Shown here: positions 35,105 to 46,567 of the stretch, in pieces
Position numbering within the stretch: the stretch's first letter is position 1
Layout: each line of letters starts with the position of its first letter
NCBI GenBank assembly: GCA_001051155.2
Contig: JYIP02000001.1
Location: 3,410,001 to 3,474,000 of the forward strand
Length of the DNA stretch: 64,000 nt
Direction: 5' to 3'
Source: Chrysoporthe austroafricana
Taxonomy: Eukaryota > Ascomycota > Sordariomycetes > Diaporthales > Cryphonectriaceae
Position numbers and translations under genes: made by a program
Notes under the pieces: model-generated
Databases searched by the model: none
Seen by the model: the letters and a program-made list of their open reading frames with translations, nothing else
Told to the model about the DNA's origin: nothing

Positions 35105-38100
35105 ATGGCGGGCAAGCGACGAGGTGCACCCCGCGGTGCCGCGAGGGGCGTCGCCCTCCGAGCTGAAGCGGCGCGGAGAGAGACACGCGCGGCTCCTCGT
35201 GCCACTCGATCGCAAGTTCGGGAACCCGATGTCCCTAGGGTCTATCGCGAGTTGCTGGCTGAGGCTGGTGTCACCTCGAGTCGCGTGACGTCAGACGCTC
35301 CGGAGCGACCATTGAAGAGGCCTCGAACTGGACGACGCCCTGCTGATGTAGCAGCAGATGCGGCGACGGCTCTCGAACCGGAATCTGACGGTCCTGTACC
35401 TGCCGAGTCCTCGAAGTCGCAGCAGTCGAGTGCGCAGCCCGTGGTGGAAGCTGAGGACGAAGACGAGGAAATCGAGTTCGAGGACGTCGAGATACCCAAG
35501 CCTACACTTCAGACGGCTTATCTGTCGAGCGCAGATGAGTCGGAAGAGGAAGAAGACATACAATTCGAAGATGTAGACATTAATGCAGCAGCATCAAGGC
35601 AAGAGCAGGCAGATGAAGGCACAGGCACGCTCCAGCTCGACCTCACCGCCGCTCAAGAAGCCCTCACGCCCTCCAAGCGTAACCGCAAGCAGCCTCTTAC
35701 CAAGGAAGAAAAGGAGCTCCGCGTGAAAATACATCAAATGCATCTGCTGTGTCTGTTAGCACATGTTGAGAAGAGAAATCACTGGTGCAATGACCCAGTC
35801 GTGCAGGAGAGACTACGGCCACTGCTTTCAGCCAAGACGATTCAGTTCCTCACCCCAGGATCACACCTGACGCAGTTTGGCCAGACAGAGTCTCTTAAGA
35901 GGGGCCTGAAAGAGGCACAGGAGGTCTTCCAGGAGGTGTACAGGATCACAGAGGTTGGCCTGCGCAGGGCGCTATGGGCCGAAGACAGGGCAGAGTTGCA
36001 GGATTATGAGCTTCCGCGCAACATTGATAACTGCCTGGACAAGGCTGATTTTCGTAAAGCCGCACGAGCCCTCAGGGGGTCGAGGGATGTCGGTGCGCAG
36101 CTGTTTTGCGCACTCCTCAGGGCTGTGGGTGTCGAGGCCCGACTCGTTTGTTCTCTACAGCCTCTCTCATTTGTCCCTGGTGGGCCTACACTACCCAAGC
36201 CCCGCCAGGACATGAAACCTTCACGACCACCTCCGGTTCCCGCAAGAGCTGAGGGCATCCAAGCGTCGCCATCCACATCTCGTCCGTCGCCTCGTGCCCG
36301 ACTAGGCCACCCGAACGCTACTGCTTACCACGTTCCCGAGACCCCTGCATCAGCATCCTCGAGCGTTGCGCGATCTCCAAAGCCCAACGTGAACATCTAT
36401 GAGTCATTCTTCCCGGTCTACTGGACGGAGATCCTTGACGTGGGCCACCAGAAATGGCAGCCTGTGGATGCTCTCGTGACAGGGCAGCAGTTTCGGCCTC
36501 ACCGACTTGAGCCTCCAGCTTCCGACAGGAGCAACATCCTTACGTATGTTGTTGCTTTTGAGGAGGACGGTGCCGCAAAGGATGTTACTCGACGGTACGC
36601 AAAAGCTATCAACTCCAAGACGCGACGGATGCGAATCGACGGGCCGTTGGTCCCATCCTCTGTTGAAGGAGCCAAGTGGTGGCGCAAAGTCCTGCAGCGG
36701 TACAAGCCTCGTGGGCCGCCAAGTGACCTGGATCAGATTGAGAACACCGAGCTGAACGCTGCAGAGGCTCGCGAGCCCATGCCGCGCAACGTGGCGGATT
36801 TTAAAGACCATCCCATCTATGCTCTGGAGAGACACCTCCGTCGTCATGAGGTTTTGGTCCCTGGCGCGCAGGTCGTTGGGACCGTCGGTGCAGGCAGCAA
36901 GGGCCCACTTGAGAGGATTTATCGGCGTAAAGATGTGCGACTTGCGAGATCAGTGGACAAGTGGTACCGCTTGGGACGGGTAATCAAGCCGGGAGAGGAA
37001 CACGTGAAGGTCCTACCAAAAAGGCGGGCCCCTAAACGGAAGGGAAGATGGCATTTGGACGACGCCTCCGAGCAAAGCTCGGACGATGACGACCCTGTCC
37101 TCGGCCCCGACCCTGCGAAGGGCAATCCTATTTATACATTCGACCAGACGGAGCTGTATGTGCCTCCACCTGTGGTGGCAGGCAGGATACCCAAGAACAA
37201 GTTCGGCAACATCGACGTGTACGTCCCCACCATGGTGCCCCCGGGAGGTATCCATATCAAGCATCCACGCGCGGGTCATGCGGCCCATATCCTAGGTGTG
37301 GACTACGCACCCGCCCTACAAGGCTTCGACTTCAAAGGCCGCAAAGGCACCGCCGTGTACAACGGCGTGGTCATACCCGTCGAAGCGGCAGAGGGTGTGA
37401 GGGCTGTACTGAAGGGTCTCGAGGACCTCGAGGCTCAGCTGGAGGAAGAGAAGAGGAGCCTCCGCGCGCTGGAGACGTGGCGGAAGTGGTTGCGTACGCT
37501 GAGGATCCGGAGGAGGATCTTTGAGAGAGATGAGTATTGGGGTGATACCGCGCTGGGCGAGTTCGAGATTCCTCAAGAGTCCGAGGACGATGATGACGAT
37601 GAGCCTCGTGGGTATGGCCTCGTTGGTGGCATGGTGCTTGATGATGATGATGACGGCGGCGGCTTTGAGCCCGGTGGTTTTGAGCCTGGCGGCTTTGAGC
37701 CTGGCGGCTTTGAACCTGGGGGTTTCGAACCTGGGGGTTTCGAACCTGGGGGTTTCGAACCTGGCGGGTTTGAATCTGGGGGCTTCGAACCTGGGGGTTT
37801 CGAACGCGGGGGCTTTGAGCCGGACACTGGTGGCTCTGAGCAAGGTGGTGGTCTCGGATCAGGTGGGTTTGAACCTGGTGGCTTCGAGCCCGGTACAGAA
37901 TCAGGGGGTTTCGAGCCTGGCGGCTTCGAGGTCCAAGGCGAACGGGAAGGCAAAGGTCTCCAGCCTCCAGTCTCCAACCACATTTCTGGAGACGGGACCG
38001 TTGAGGTCACATCTAGAAAACTCGACGGCGCAGACGAAACATCCACACAAGAGCCCGGCGGCTTAGACGTGGAGGTTGACGTCGATATGAGAGACCGTCC

Positions 38101-38362
38101 ACCGCAAGTTGTCGACCCGGCTCAGGAAGCTGGTTTGCCCGCATTAGCGGAAGAGCACGACTCTGCACCGCCTGGCTCCGAGCCTGAGGCTGACCTCCTG
38201 CCCCCTGAACAACAACAGGCGAGTGAGAAGTCGGCGAACGGTACACCCTCGGTAGAGACACCGGCGGAGCGCGGCGAGAGCGAAGATGCTGAGCTGGAAG
38301 ACGCCCCCAGTGATGCAACGGAGGAGCTATTTATGGATGACGACGGGTCTTTGGTTGAGTAG
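35105..38362 (+). CDS. rad4: DNA repair protein Rad4/XPC, 1085 aa
   Basis: Damage sensor of global nucleotide-excision repair, partner of Rad23. Intronless. The N-terminus is basic (MAGKRRGAPRG), followed by acidic, disordered segments with EFEDVEIP-type repeats. A transglutaminase-like fold spans about residues 200-530 (FCALLRAVGVEARLVCSLQPL, FFPVYWTEILD, WQPVDALV). Three beta-hairpin domains follow: BHD1 from about 567 (DHPIYALERHLRRHE), BHD2 (YRLGRVIKPGEEHVK, PIYTFDQTELYVPP) and BHD3 (GNIDVYVPTMVPPG, GVVIPVEAAEGV). The tail carries a tandem FEPGG repeat (about residues 854-944) and then acidic low complexity, making the protein longer than usual. Confidence 0.95.
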   Translation: MAGKRRGAPRGAARGVALRAEAARRETRAAPRATRSQVREPDVPRVYRELLAEAGVTSSRVTSDAPERPLKRPRTGRRPADVAADAATALEPESDGPVPAESSKSQQSSAQPVVEAEDEDEEIEFEDVEIPKPTLQTAYLSSADESEEEEDIQFEDVDINAAASRQEQADEGTGTLQLDLTAAQEALTPSKRNRKQPLTKEEKELRVKIHQMHLLCLLAHVEKRNHWCNDPVVQERLRPLLSAKTIQFLTPGSHLTQFGQTESLKRGLKEAQEVFQEVYRITEVGLRRALWAEDRAELQDYELPRNIDNCLDKADFRKAARALRGSRDVGAQLFCALLRAVGVEARLVCSLQPLSFVPGGPTLPKPRQDMKPSRPPPVPARAEGIQASPSTSRPSPRARLGHPNATAYHVPETPASASSSVARSPKPNVNIYESFFPVYWTEILDVGHQKWQPVDALVTGQQFRPHRLEPPASDRSNILTYVVAFEEDGAAKDVTRRYAKAINSKTRRMRIDGPLVPSSVEGAKWWRKVLQRYKPRGPPSDLDQIENTELNAAEAREPMPRNVADFKDHPIYALERHLRRHEVLVPGAQVVGTVGAGSKGPLERIYRRKDVRLARSVDKWYRLGRVIKPGEEHVKVLPKRRAPKRKGRWHLDDASEQSSDDDDPVLGPDPAKGNPIYTFDQTELYVPPPVVAGRIPKNKFGNIDVYVPTMVPPGGIHIKHPRAGHAAHILGVDYAPALQGFDFKGRKGTAVYNGVVIPVEAAEGVRAVLKGLEDLEAQLEEEKRSLRALETWRKWLRTLRIRRRIFERDEYWGDTALGEFEIPQESEDDDDDEPRGYGLVGGMVLDDDDDGGGFEPGGFEPGGFEPGGFEPGGFEPGGFEPGGFEPGGFESGGFEPGGFERGGFEPDTGGSEQGGGLGSGGFEPGGFEPGTESGGFEPGGFEVQGEREGKGLQPPVSNHISGDGTVEVTSRKLDGADETSTQEPGGLDVEVDVDMRDRPPQVVDPAQEAGLPALAEEHDSAPPGSEPEADLLPPEQQQASEKSANGTPSVETPAERGESEDAELEDAPSDATEELFMDDDGSLVE
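37662..37938 (+). repeat. In-frame minisatellite (FEPGG units) in Rad4
   Basis: About 15 bp units encoding Phe-Glu-Pro-Gly-Gly are repeated some 15 times with degenerate copies. The unit length keeps the frame, so copy number can vary without breaking the gene. Confidence 0.95.
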
Positions 38363-38475
38363 ACTTCACTAGGTCTGGTGACGGCAGATTTAATATCCAC
38401 AGGTCTTGGGCGAGCACATGAATCAAATCACATCTTGATACCCGCTACCAGCATGTCATGAATTGTGCCGAAGAA

Positions 38476-39926
38476 TCAGCCCAGACGCTCTTCCAACCAC
38501 TGCGCGGCCATCTCCTCCGCCTCCTGCCCGATTTCGTCGGCCCTCGCCCGCCCGATATCCCCCACCCCGACCCGTCTCAGGACCTCGCCCTCCCAGTCCG
38601 TAAACTCCACGTCCCACTGCTTCCTCTCCCCCAGCTCGAACCGCTCCAGGCTCCGCCGCATCAGCCCCGCGAGCCCCGCGGCCTGGGAGCCGAAGCTGTT
38701 CTCCGCGCTCCTCAGCCTCTTCCACAGCGCGTTGCGCCGCCTCTTCTGCCCGGCAGCCGCGCCGGGGACGAGCGGCAGCGGCGGCGGGCTGCTGTGCAGG
38801 AGCAGGGTGTCGGGGATCCTGAGCGAGCTCCCGCGGGGCGGGAAGGTGTAGTAACCCTTTCTCGGCCGGGGGGCCGCCAGCGGTCCGTAGAGAAGCGCAG
38901 AGGCATCGTCGTCGGGGGGATCTTTGTTCGCATTGGCCTCCGTCTCGGCATCAGGGTCCGAAAAGGGTGTGGGTGGCGGCGGGTCCTCCGGGTCCGAGTA
39001 GACGTAGGGGATGTCGTCGCCGCCGTCAGAGGGGTCCCAGGGCTTCCACCTCTCGTTGAAGCCGGGCGGGACCATCAGCCCAGGCGTGTGGAAGAACAGC
39101 ACGGGGCTGGCGAAGGGGTCGAAGAGGTCGGCGGGCTGCTGGAAGAGCGAGGGCATGAGGGTTTTCATCAGCCCGATATCCTGGGCGCCGTCGTCCCCGC
39201 CGAGCCCCGCGAGGTCACACCCCAGGTCTTCCGCCACCGATGTCCGGTGGTCGTTGAGGGGGTGGGCGGGCAGGAAGGTGGTCCAGTTGTACACGCCGTT
39301 GACGGCGACCAGGCCCCTCACCGCCACCGGCTCGTGGGTGTGGGACTCGGTCAGCGCCAGGCCGGCGCCGAGGCCGGCGCCCAGGTAGCTCCCGTAGACG
39401 TACACGTCGCGCCGCTGTAGGCGGGAGTTGCCGTTGTGACTGGTGGGCGGCGGGGCGAGGATGCGGATGAGGTGATCGTACGCGGCGAGGGTGTCGTGGA
39501 TAGGTACCGGCCAGTGGAGGGGGTTAGCGGGGGCGTCCAGATGAGGCCCAGGGTCCTCCTGGGCGGCTGAAGGTGAGCCCGGAGGCGCTGGCTCTGGGGA
39601 TGGTGATGGCGATGGTGAGGGCTCATGGCTGGACGCACGCGGGCGGGATTGCGGCCAGCGGTAGTGGATGGTGGCGCTGGCATAGCGGCGCAGGGCCCGC
39701 GGGAGGTAGCTGTCCACATCGTCTACGTCCCGCACCGGGAAGGCCGGGAGGTTGATGATGAGCGGCGACGAGACGGGGTGTCTCGCCACGTCGTGCAGGC
39801 TAGCGAGACAAGGTCAGCCGGGTGGGCGAGCTGAGATGTGCCGCGTTTGCGACGGGTGCTCACCTGATGGTGATACGGCCGGCTGATGCGCAAGAAAGCT
39901 GGACATGCTCCGTATGAGGTGGTGCC
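38476..39926 (-). CDS. Alpha/beta-hydrolase-like protein, 5' end unresolved
   Basis: The main exon runs from 39799 to 38476 (about 441 codons). It lacks an ATG at its start. A 64-nt GT..AG intron (39863-39800) joins it in frame to an upstream exon reading TEHVQLSCASAGRITIS then LHDVARHPVSSPLIINLPAF, typical of a fungal hydrolase family. No ATG is found in that frame nearby, so a further 5' exon is likely. Downstream are GLVAVNGVYNWTTFLP and PVLFFHTPGL. The expected nucleophile elbow reads YGSYLGAG, which does not fit GxSxG exactly. Two Pro/Ser/Glu-rich insertions are low complexity. It may not be catalytically active. Confidence 0.65.
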
Positions 39927-41490
39927 CTTAGCCATGCCGTACTAGTGAAGCATCTGACGCATGACGATGGCCATTGGCGAAATGATTGAACAAAGGGGGC
40001 TCTGGGAAGACGCCATCCTGACATCTTCTGGTGTAGACCTCATCCAACGAGACAGGCTGGGCATGGCACGCGTATGTGCAGAGTTGGGGAGGCTATTTTG
40101 CCCGACTTGCCGCCTGTACTAGCCAGAATGTTCACTCAACTCAAATCAAGGAGAGTATGTGACGACGGCTTCATATTGTTTCGAGGTTTTGCTGTGCTGT
40201 ACACATTTCGTCTCCTCTCACGACATCCGGAGCGTCAGTCAGTATCTGCTCGAGACGTCAAGCTGCAGCTAAAGTTTCGAGATCAGATACCCTAGCCCCA
40301 ACCCTAACCCTTCCATAACACTGCTTTTTTGTTTTGCTGGGGAGGATCCGGGTGAACGGCGCTTCAGCGTCTGGGTATGGTACGATGCCTGCATAAAGGA
40401 TGGATGATGGATTATCTGCGGAGCAGCACTTGATCCCGCTGCTCACCTGGCATATGGGAGGGCTTCACGGGCTCCGGCCAGGACGTTACATGTAGAGAGA
40501 GCTTGGGGCTAGGACCGATCGTTTTGGCTCATGGCGAGCCTCTGGTACGTCCGTACTATTATGCATAAGAAAGAACGTGCATATTAGTATATATGTATAC
40601 GTTCATCCGTACTTACGTCCACATATACCCGTACTGAGCAATATCAGCAGAGCGCAGACACATGTGGTGTCAACTCCCAGCTCTCTCCCCCCACGCCACA
40701 ACATCAGCCCATCTCATCGATATGAGATGGAGACGAATAGAAAATGCGTCACCGGGCAGGAGCCGCACCTAGACCGGTATTTCTTGCATCTGCACGCAGG
40801 CTAGAAGAGTCGTCACGATCTGGGGAGATAGCGAGATTGAGTTCGAAGGGTTCTATGGTACTTACATAGTACTGGGGCGCCAGTCTTTGTGAAGGCGAAG
40901 CCTTTCCCAATCCGGCCTTCGTGAGATGTTACGACCAATCAGACTCGGATCTACGGTTCGGTTATGCACCCCACATGCATAAGCGCGTCGTGCTACTGGG
41001 TAGTAAACAGTACGTACCGTTCACCTGCTGTGCTTTGTATGCCGCCAAAAGCGACCCGCCCACCTGCCGACGTCATGTTCAGCGCACCCTTGTCACCTGC
41101 GCAACGGCGCTCCGTTTCCTTGGCACCAATCGTCTTCCGCAATCCACCACGATGCCATGGCGATACTCCCTAACCCATGTTTCTCCTTCGGTCATGTTCA
41201 TCATCTGATTATATGACCTGCCGTCTTCCGTGTTGTCTTCCAGGTTTCTCTCTTTTCTATCACCTTTTCTTATAATAGACGCCTCAAGGCGCGTGGTCTC
41301 CTCCTCTCCCCTCCTTGCTTCGCCGCGCGTCTCCTCCGTGATGTTCCGTCGAACCCGGTGATATTTTTAGGTTCGCGCTAGGACGAGCAGCACGATATCG
41401 TGAATATATCGTAACGTCCCCTGGTTGGGAGGGACCACCGCCTCTCGGCTGTCCGCCTCTCAGCGCAGACCCCCCATAACCACAGTCAAG
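39927..41490. other. Divergent intergenic region
   Basis: About 1.5 kb upstream of both the hydrolase (-) and the K+ channel (+). No gene recognised; the missing first exon of the hydrolase may lie here. Confidence 0.5.
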
Positions 41491-44072
41491 ATGATGGCCG
41501 ACAGTGGTGACCGTGTCGAGGAGCACGCTGACTCCTTCGACGAGAGAGACCACCACCCGCGGAAGCACGAGAGGGACGAGAATCGGGAGGAAGAGCCGAA
41601 GGGCATCCATAACGATGAGGCCCATCTGGACCCTAGCCGCTACTGGTTCGCCAGCTCCGCCTTCCCCATGATCGCAGGGACCCTCGGCCCCGTCGCCAGC
41701 GCCTTCAGCGTGTGTGCCCTGGTGAGGCCGTGGAGACAGTACTACCCGCCGGGGTCAAATATCGACCTCGCCGTGTTCATCAGTGATCCGATATGGTAGG
41801 TCTCTCGCAGCACAGACGGGCTCCCGACACATCCGGGCCGAGGGCATGCTGACCTCCAACCAGGTTGACCGTCATCAACGCGATCCAGCTCGTCCTGGCC
41901 GTGGTGGCGAACGTCATCCTGCTGCTCAACATGGCCAGGAAGATCAGATGGACCATCGCCCAGCCTATAACGATCGTGACATGGTACATCTCTTCTATCT
42001 GCCTGATCTCACTGTGCGCCACCGCCGCCGGGCCCCTGGTGAAGCAGCCGAAGGCCGAGTATATCTGGTCCGGCGCCTTCTACTATGGCATCTACGCCGC
42101 CGTTCTCTACTTCCTCTGCTCCTCGCTCATGGTAGTCACGGTCTGGGGCGCAGCCAAGGGCTACTATTCCAAGGACTTCCAGCTTACCACCAGCCAGCGC
42201 ACCCTCATGCTGCAGACCATCATGTTCCTCGTCTACCTGCTTCTCGGCGCGCTCGTCTTCTCCAAGATCGAGGGCTGGCCCTTCCTGGACGGCGTATACT
42301 GGGCGGACGTAACCCTCTTCACCGTCGGCTTCGGCGACTTCTACTGCCAGACCCGCCTGGGCCGTGGCCTGCTCATGCCGTACGCGCTCATCGGCGTGAT
42401 CAGCCTCGGTCTGGTCGTCGGCTCCATCCGGAGCCTGGTCCTGGAGCGCGGCCGGCGACAGCTCGGCGCGCGCATGCTGGAGAAGAACCGCAAGCGGATG
42501 CTCAAGCGCATGATCCGCCGCGGCAAGGACGACATCCTGATCCCCGTCGCCGGCGAGGGGGGTGACGACTACGACACGCACGGCCGCACGGCCACGGGCT
42601 TCACGGAGCTCGAGCGCCGCCACCAGGAGTTCGAGCTCATGAGGAAGATCCAGGCGAGGTCGGAGCGGAGGCGGCGGTGGATGGCGATGGGCATCTCGAC
42701 CACGGTGTGGCTGATCTTGTGGCTGGTTGGCGCCGCTATCTTCTGGCAGTGTGAGATCGAGTACCAGGGCTGGACGTACTTCGAGGGGTTCTACTTCGCC
42801 TTCGTCTCACTGACGACTATTGGTTACGGCGATGTCACGCCTACTAGCCCTGCGGGCAAGTCTTTCTTCGTCTTCTGGTCTCTCTTGGCCCTGCCGACCA
42901 TGACGGTCCTGATCTCCAACGCTGGCGACACCGTGGTCAAGTTGATCCGGGAGTGGACAGACTGGCTAGGCACGGTCACCGTGCTGCCCGGCGAGAGAGG
43001 TATCAAGAAGGAGTTCAAGGTCCTCGCCAGGGCCCTGTCTATGGGCACGGTCTTCGGCGACGACAGCGACATAGGAGAGAGCCCGCCAGGTTTCTTAGGG
43101 AACGCTCAGCCCAGCCGCGAGTCAGACGAGACCGAGACTGAGACCGAGGAAGAGAACGAGGAGATGTTGATCGCCGAAGAGGGTGGCCGCCAGCGGATGA
43201 AGCCCACCGCAGACCTAGAGAAGGAAGTCGGTCATATCGCCGGTGAAGGAGACATGGCACCCAGCGAACGTCGCCTCGCGGACGGCAACGATGAGGCCAG
43301 CGACACCGTCAACGGCGGCACGCCTTCCTCGCTCGGCAAAGGGGATCCGCTCGCCAAGGACGCCACACCTCCTCCCATCAACGTTCGACGCGCGTCGCCA
43401 AGCGCCAACCTCAACCCGAACGGCAGCGACAGCGCGCATCTCTCCTTCCAGGAGCCGGCTGAGCGGCCCTCGTCAGCCCGCAAAGCGGGCACTTCCCCCA
43501 AGGTCAACCGCCCAACGAGCAGAGGCTCCGGCAAGTCCGGCAAGTCGCCGCACAGCAAGTACGATATCGACTCGCAAACCCTCAAGATGACCCGCGCCGT
43601 GTCCATGCCGCGGACGGCCGCCGAGCTCCCCCTGAAGGTCCCCACGGACCGCAACGAGCTCAACGTCGTGCTTATCGACGAGATCTCCCGCGTGACACAG
43701 CATCTCAAGTCCCACCCGCCGCGCAAGTACTCCTTCGAGGAGTGGGCGTGGTTCCTCAAGCTCATCGGAGAGGACGAGTCCGACGCCGGCACGCACAGGA
43801 AGCCGGTGCCGAAGCACCGCAAGAAGCACAGCGGGAAGACGGAGCACGACGAGGGCTACGAGGAGCAGGGGGACGACCCCGCGCATCTGCAGTGGAGCTG
43901 GGTCGGGTCGAGGTCGCCGCTCATGGGCAGCCAGGAGGAGGCGGAGTGGGTCCTGGAGAAGCTCGAGGAGAAGCTTGCGGGCGAGCTGCGGGCGATGAAG
44001 GACGAGGCGCTGGGGAGGGCGAGGCCGGCGCATCACACATCGAGTGAGGGACAGGCCGGCGAAAAATCATGA
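41491..44072 (+). CDS. TOK-type outward-rectifier K+ channel, 837 aa
   Basis: Fungal two-pore-domain potassium channel of the plasma membrane. Exons 41491-41795 and 41864-44072 (68-nt intron) restore DPIWLTVINAIQL. The layout is an acidic/His-rich cytosolic N-terminus, then eight predicted membrane helices with two selectivity filters, TVGFGD (near residue 255) and TTIGYGD (near residue 419), as in TOK1. An Arg/Lys-rich linker joins the pores. The long C-terminal cytosolic tail (about 370 residues) has acidic Glu-rich and Ser-rich stretches suited to phosphorylation. The start is a tandem ATG (MMADSGD). Confidence 0.95.
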
Positions 44073-44617
44073 GGACTACAATGAGCTCTCCGGAGTGTCT
44101 GATTCTGTGGCCACTGCCTGGTAGCCTCGTCCCTCATGCCTCACGAATTTCAGGGGTCAGATGCGATGACAAAACGTGGTGCCGGAAGAGGCAGCACATG
44201 GCCCCTTCGGTGTGGCTTGGGGCCCATAGCCCCAAGTGGGACAGGTCGAGAGCCAGCAACGACAACGACGTCTGGCAGATACACATTAGCGCGCAAGTCT
44301 TGTTTGAACCGGTGGCCGCTGCTGGTGCCCCGGTGCGGTGCAGTTGTACATGCGGAGGGCTACACGCTTTTTGCTTACTTGATCCTCTACGCATCAGGGG
44401 CCGCGGCGCCCCCAGGCCGCATACCAGTATGTCTGGCCGGCCGCCTCTCTCGTCTTGGTCCCTAAGTTGGCCGGGCCTGGCTCGAGACGTTGAACAGAAT
44501 CATCGTCATCGTGGAGCGAGATCTATGGGCTGCATGATAGTTGAGTTGAGAGCCAACGGGCGTGAGAAATCACCGCTCTACAGCCTAGCAGTTTGCGCTC
44601 TAATAATATAAGACACC
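44073..44617. other. Intergenic stretch, nothing recognised
   Basis: 3' flank of the K+ channel and 3' flank of the decayed hydrolase. Confidence 0.5.
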
Positions 44618-45350
44618 CTACCGCGGAATCACAAAGGAGGCAAACAGACATGTATACATAGCATAAAGAAACATGCAATATAAACGCTCATGGCCGTGTG
44701 CCTCATTCTCTATTTTGACAGCATCTTGGAAATACTCCACAATATCAAGTTCTTCCGTGACTTGATCCCAATGCCCTTCATCATAGTCTCTCCAGCGGAC
44801 GTTGCAGCCCAAAGCTTCAAGCTTATGTCTTGCTTGCTTGCCTAGGTCTACCGAGACCTTTTCATCATTCTTTTCATGTCTTAAGAAAACAGGCGTACTC
44901 GGAGACACCACTTCTTTCGCCGCGGACAACAGCAGCAGAGACGCAATATCGTAAGCTGTATTTGCTGCGGTCTTCTGGAGCTTATCAAGAGGCATATGGC
45001 GGCTGCTCATATCCTCACCATCTTTGCGTTCGGTTCTATCCTATTCATCAGAACCAAAGATAATGTCTCCGTCGTCTTCCCCGTTCTCACCGCCAACGAT
45101 CCTCGGATCCAAGGTCTCGGCAAACGGCAACCATCCGCTCGTCCCGACAAATCCAGCCACTGCCGCCTGTCCTCCAGGATTCAACGAGGCGTGCAACGCA
45201 GCGGCGCGGCCCTGGCTCAACTGGAGGTGCTGGCACTGCGACAGGTCCTCGAGGCTGAAGCTCTCGAACCACTGGCTGATCGGGACGCGCTTGAGAATCG
45301 CCGACCAGCGTTTCTTGGCTGTGGAGGAGGGTGATGCTGTGGGTATACCC
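44618..45350 (-). pseudogene. Decayed acyl-protein-thioesterase/carboxylesterase-like gene
   Basis: Reading on the minus strand, recognisable pieces come in family order but with gaps. First is a start-like strand HSITLLHSQ (normally HGR). Then, in another frame, LKRVPISQWFESFSLED, after which the DNA jumps directly to LSQGRAAALHASL, the nucleophile region, and GFVGTSGWLPF. A TAG at 45043-45041 interrupts the frame. The C-terminus with the Asp and His region (VFLRHEKNDEKV, then DEGHW) follows in the same frame. At least two segments of the normal protein are missing. The Ser, Asp and His positions survive, so decay may be recent. Confidence 0.65.
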
Positions 45351-45485
45351 GGTCGTTGGTAGATGACTAATGATTCTGGCTAGATGGTCTGTTTGAGCTT
45401 TGAGCTTTGTCGTATTAGTTATCATCTCATCATGGCCGCGAGTGCGTCTCCTCAGGGGATTGGTGCGTCCGCCATGGTGATCTGT

Positions 45486-45515
45486 GGTATGTCTTTTTTT
45501 CTTTTTTTTTTTCTC
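45486..45515 (+). repeat. T-rich tract
   Basis: Interrupted T run (T8 C T10) within non-coding sequence. Confidence 0.8.
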
Positions 45516-45769
45516 TCTCTTATCAATCAGCGAAGTCAGGTAGTGTGGGAGAAGTCTATTCCTTGAGGTTGTGCTTAAGGTTTCTTTTCCTCTAGTCATT
45601 TCTTTTGTTAAGTCGTACTCGTACCTGGAGAGTTCACGACTTTTCGCGCTTCGAATGGCAACTTGTATCTCGTTCCCAGTGCTGGGTAAGTATCGACCAA
45701 GCAGCTGCTATAATTATGCCATTGTGTAGTAGAGGCAAAATCCTTTGCTCTCGGCTTGCCAGTCTACTT

Positions 45770-46567
45770 TACCGGACGATATACCGCGTGTGCTCAAAAA
45801 TAGCGAGGGCAGCAGGATAGAGCTTAAGGACGTTGTCTACATCTCTCTCTCGTACCCACGGCTCACCAACCCCCGCCCTATCCCATGCCTTGTCATACTC
45901 CCAGTACTCGGGGTAGAAGCCCGCAAGATCCCAGTCGACAATGGCAACCACCTCTCTCCATCTCGTACGATAATGTTGCGGGGGTGAAGATCGTTGTGCG
46001 TGAGCACAATTTTCGCCAGGGGGCAACGCCCTCATAAAGCCAGCCACAGTCTCGGACCAGTGCGTGTGGCGGCTCTCCTACATTGCGTTGATACGACCCT
46101 GGTGAAACTTGTCCTAGTTAGCAGTTCGTGAATGGGCCGTAGGCACCCCTGCCGCGGGAGAAAATCTGACCCTCGCAGTAGGTTCCATCTACCGAGCTGA
46201 TGAGGTCGCCCCTGATAGCCCGGAGCTGGTCAGAGTATCCCTTCAGCTGCGTGGCGATGGAATCCTTCTGGGTGTCGTCTAGGCCGCCCCAGACATTGTG
46301 CAGAGTGTCGGCCTCGACATACTCCATGAGGATGGCGCCGCAGTTCGGTCCGTCCTGATGCATATAGGCATCGTATACCTCATGGACTAGAACGGACGTT
46401 TACTCGCGGACAAGGCGCAGTGCTGCAGCCTCGGCCATGCGGGCCGCCGTTCTGGTCTTGAGAACTGTCTTTCCGACCACCTGGAACAGGACAGGCGCTT
46501 CCGACAGCCTTCCCAATGTGCTGAGAATGTCTGACGTGATAGTGGGGTATTCTCTCATGGCTGCCAT
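45770..46567 (-). pseudogene. Decayed aminoglycoside-phosphotransferase-like kinase
   Basis: Fungal APH-family small kinase. On the minus strand it begins at an ATG (46567) and reads VVGKTVLKTRTAARMAEAAA. It hits TAA at 46402-46400, continues in frame with ILMEYVEADTLHNVW and GAYGPFTN, and shifts frame. A TAG follows near 46075. A further frame change sits between the catalytic loop THNDLHPRNIIV and the metal-binding IVDWDLAGFYPEYW, where an extra AG lies in a GAGAG stretch. Both stops fit CAA->TAA and CAG->TAG changes. With at least four lesions it cannot make the full kinase. The natural substrate of such fungal kinases is unknown. Confidence 0.75.

Noticed and set aside
37573..38046. Long antisense frame with SKPPG repeats opposite Rad4
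   Set aside because: It is the mirror of the FEPGG minisatellite; the sense strand encodes an unmistakable Rad4.
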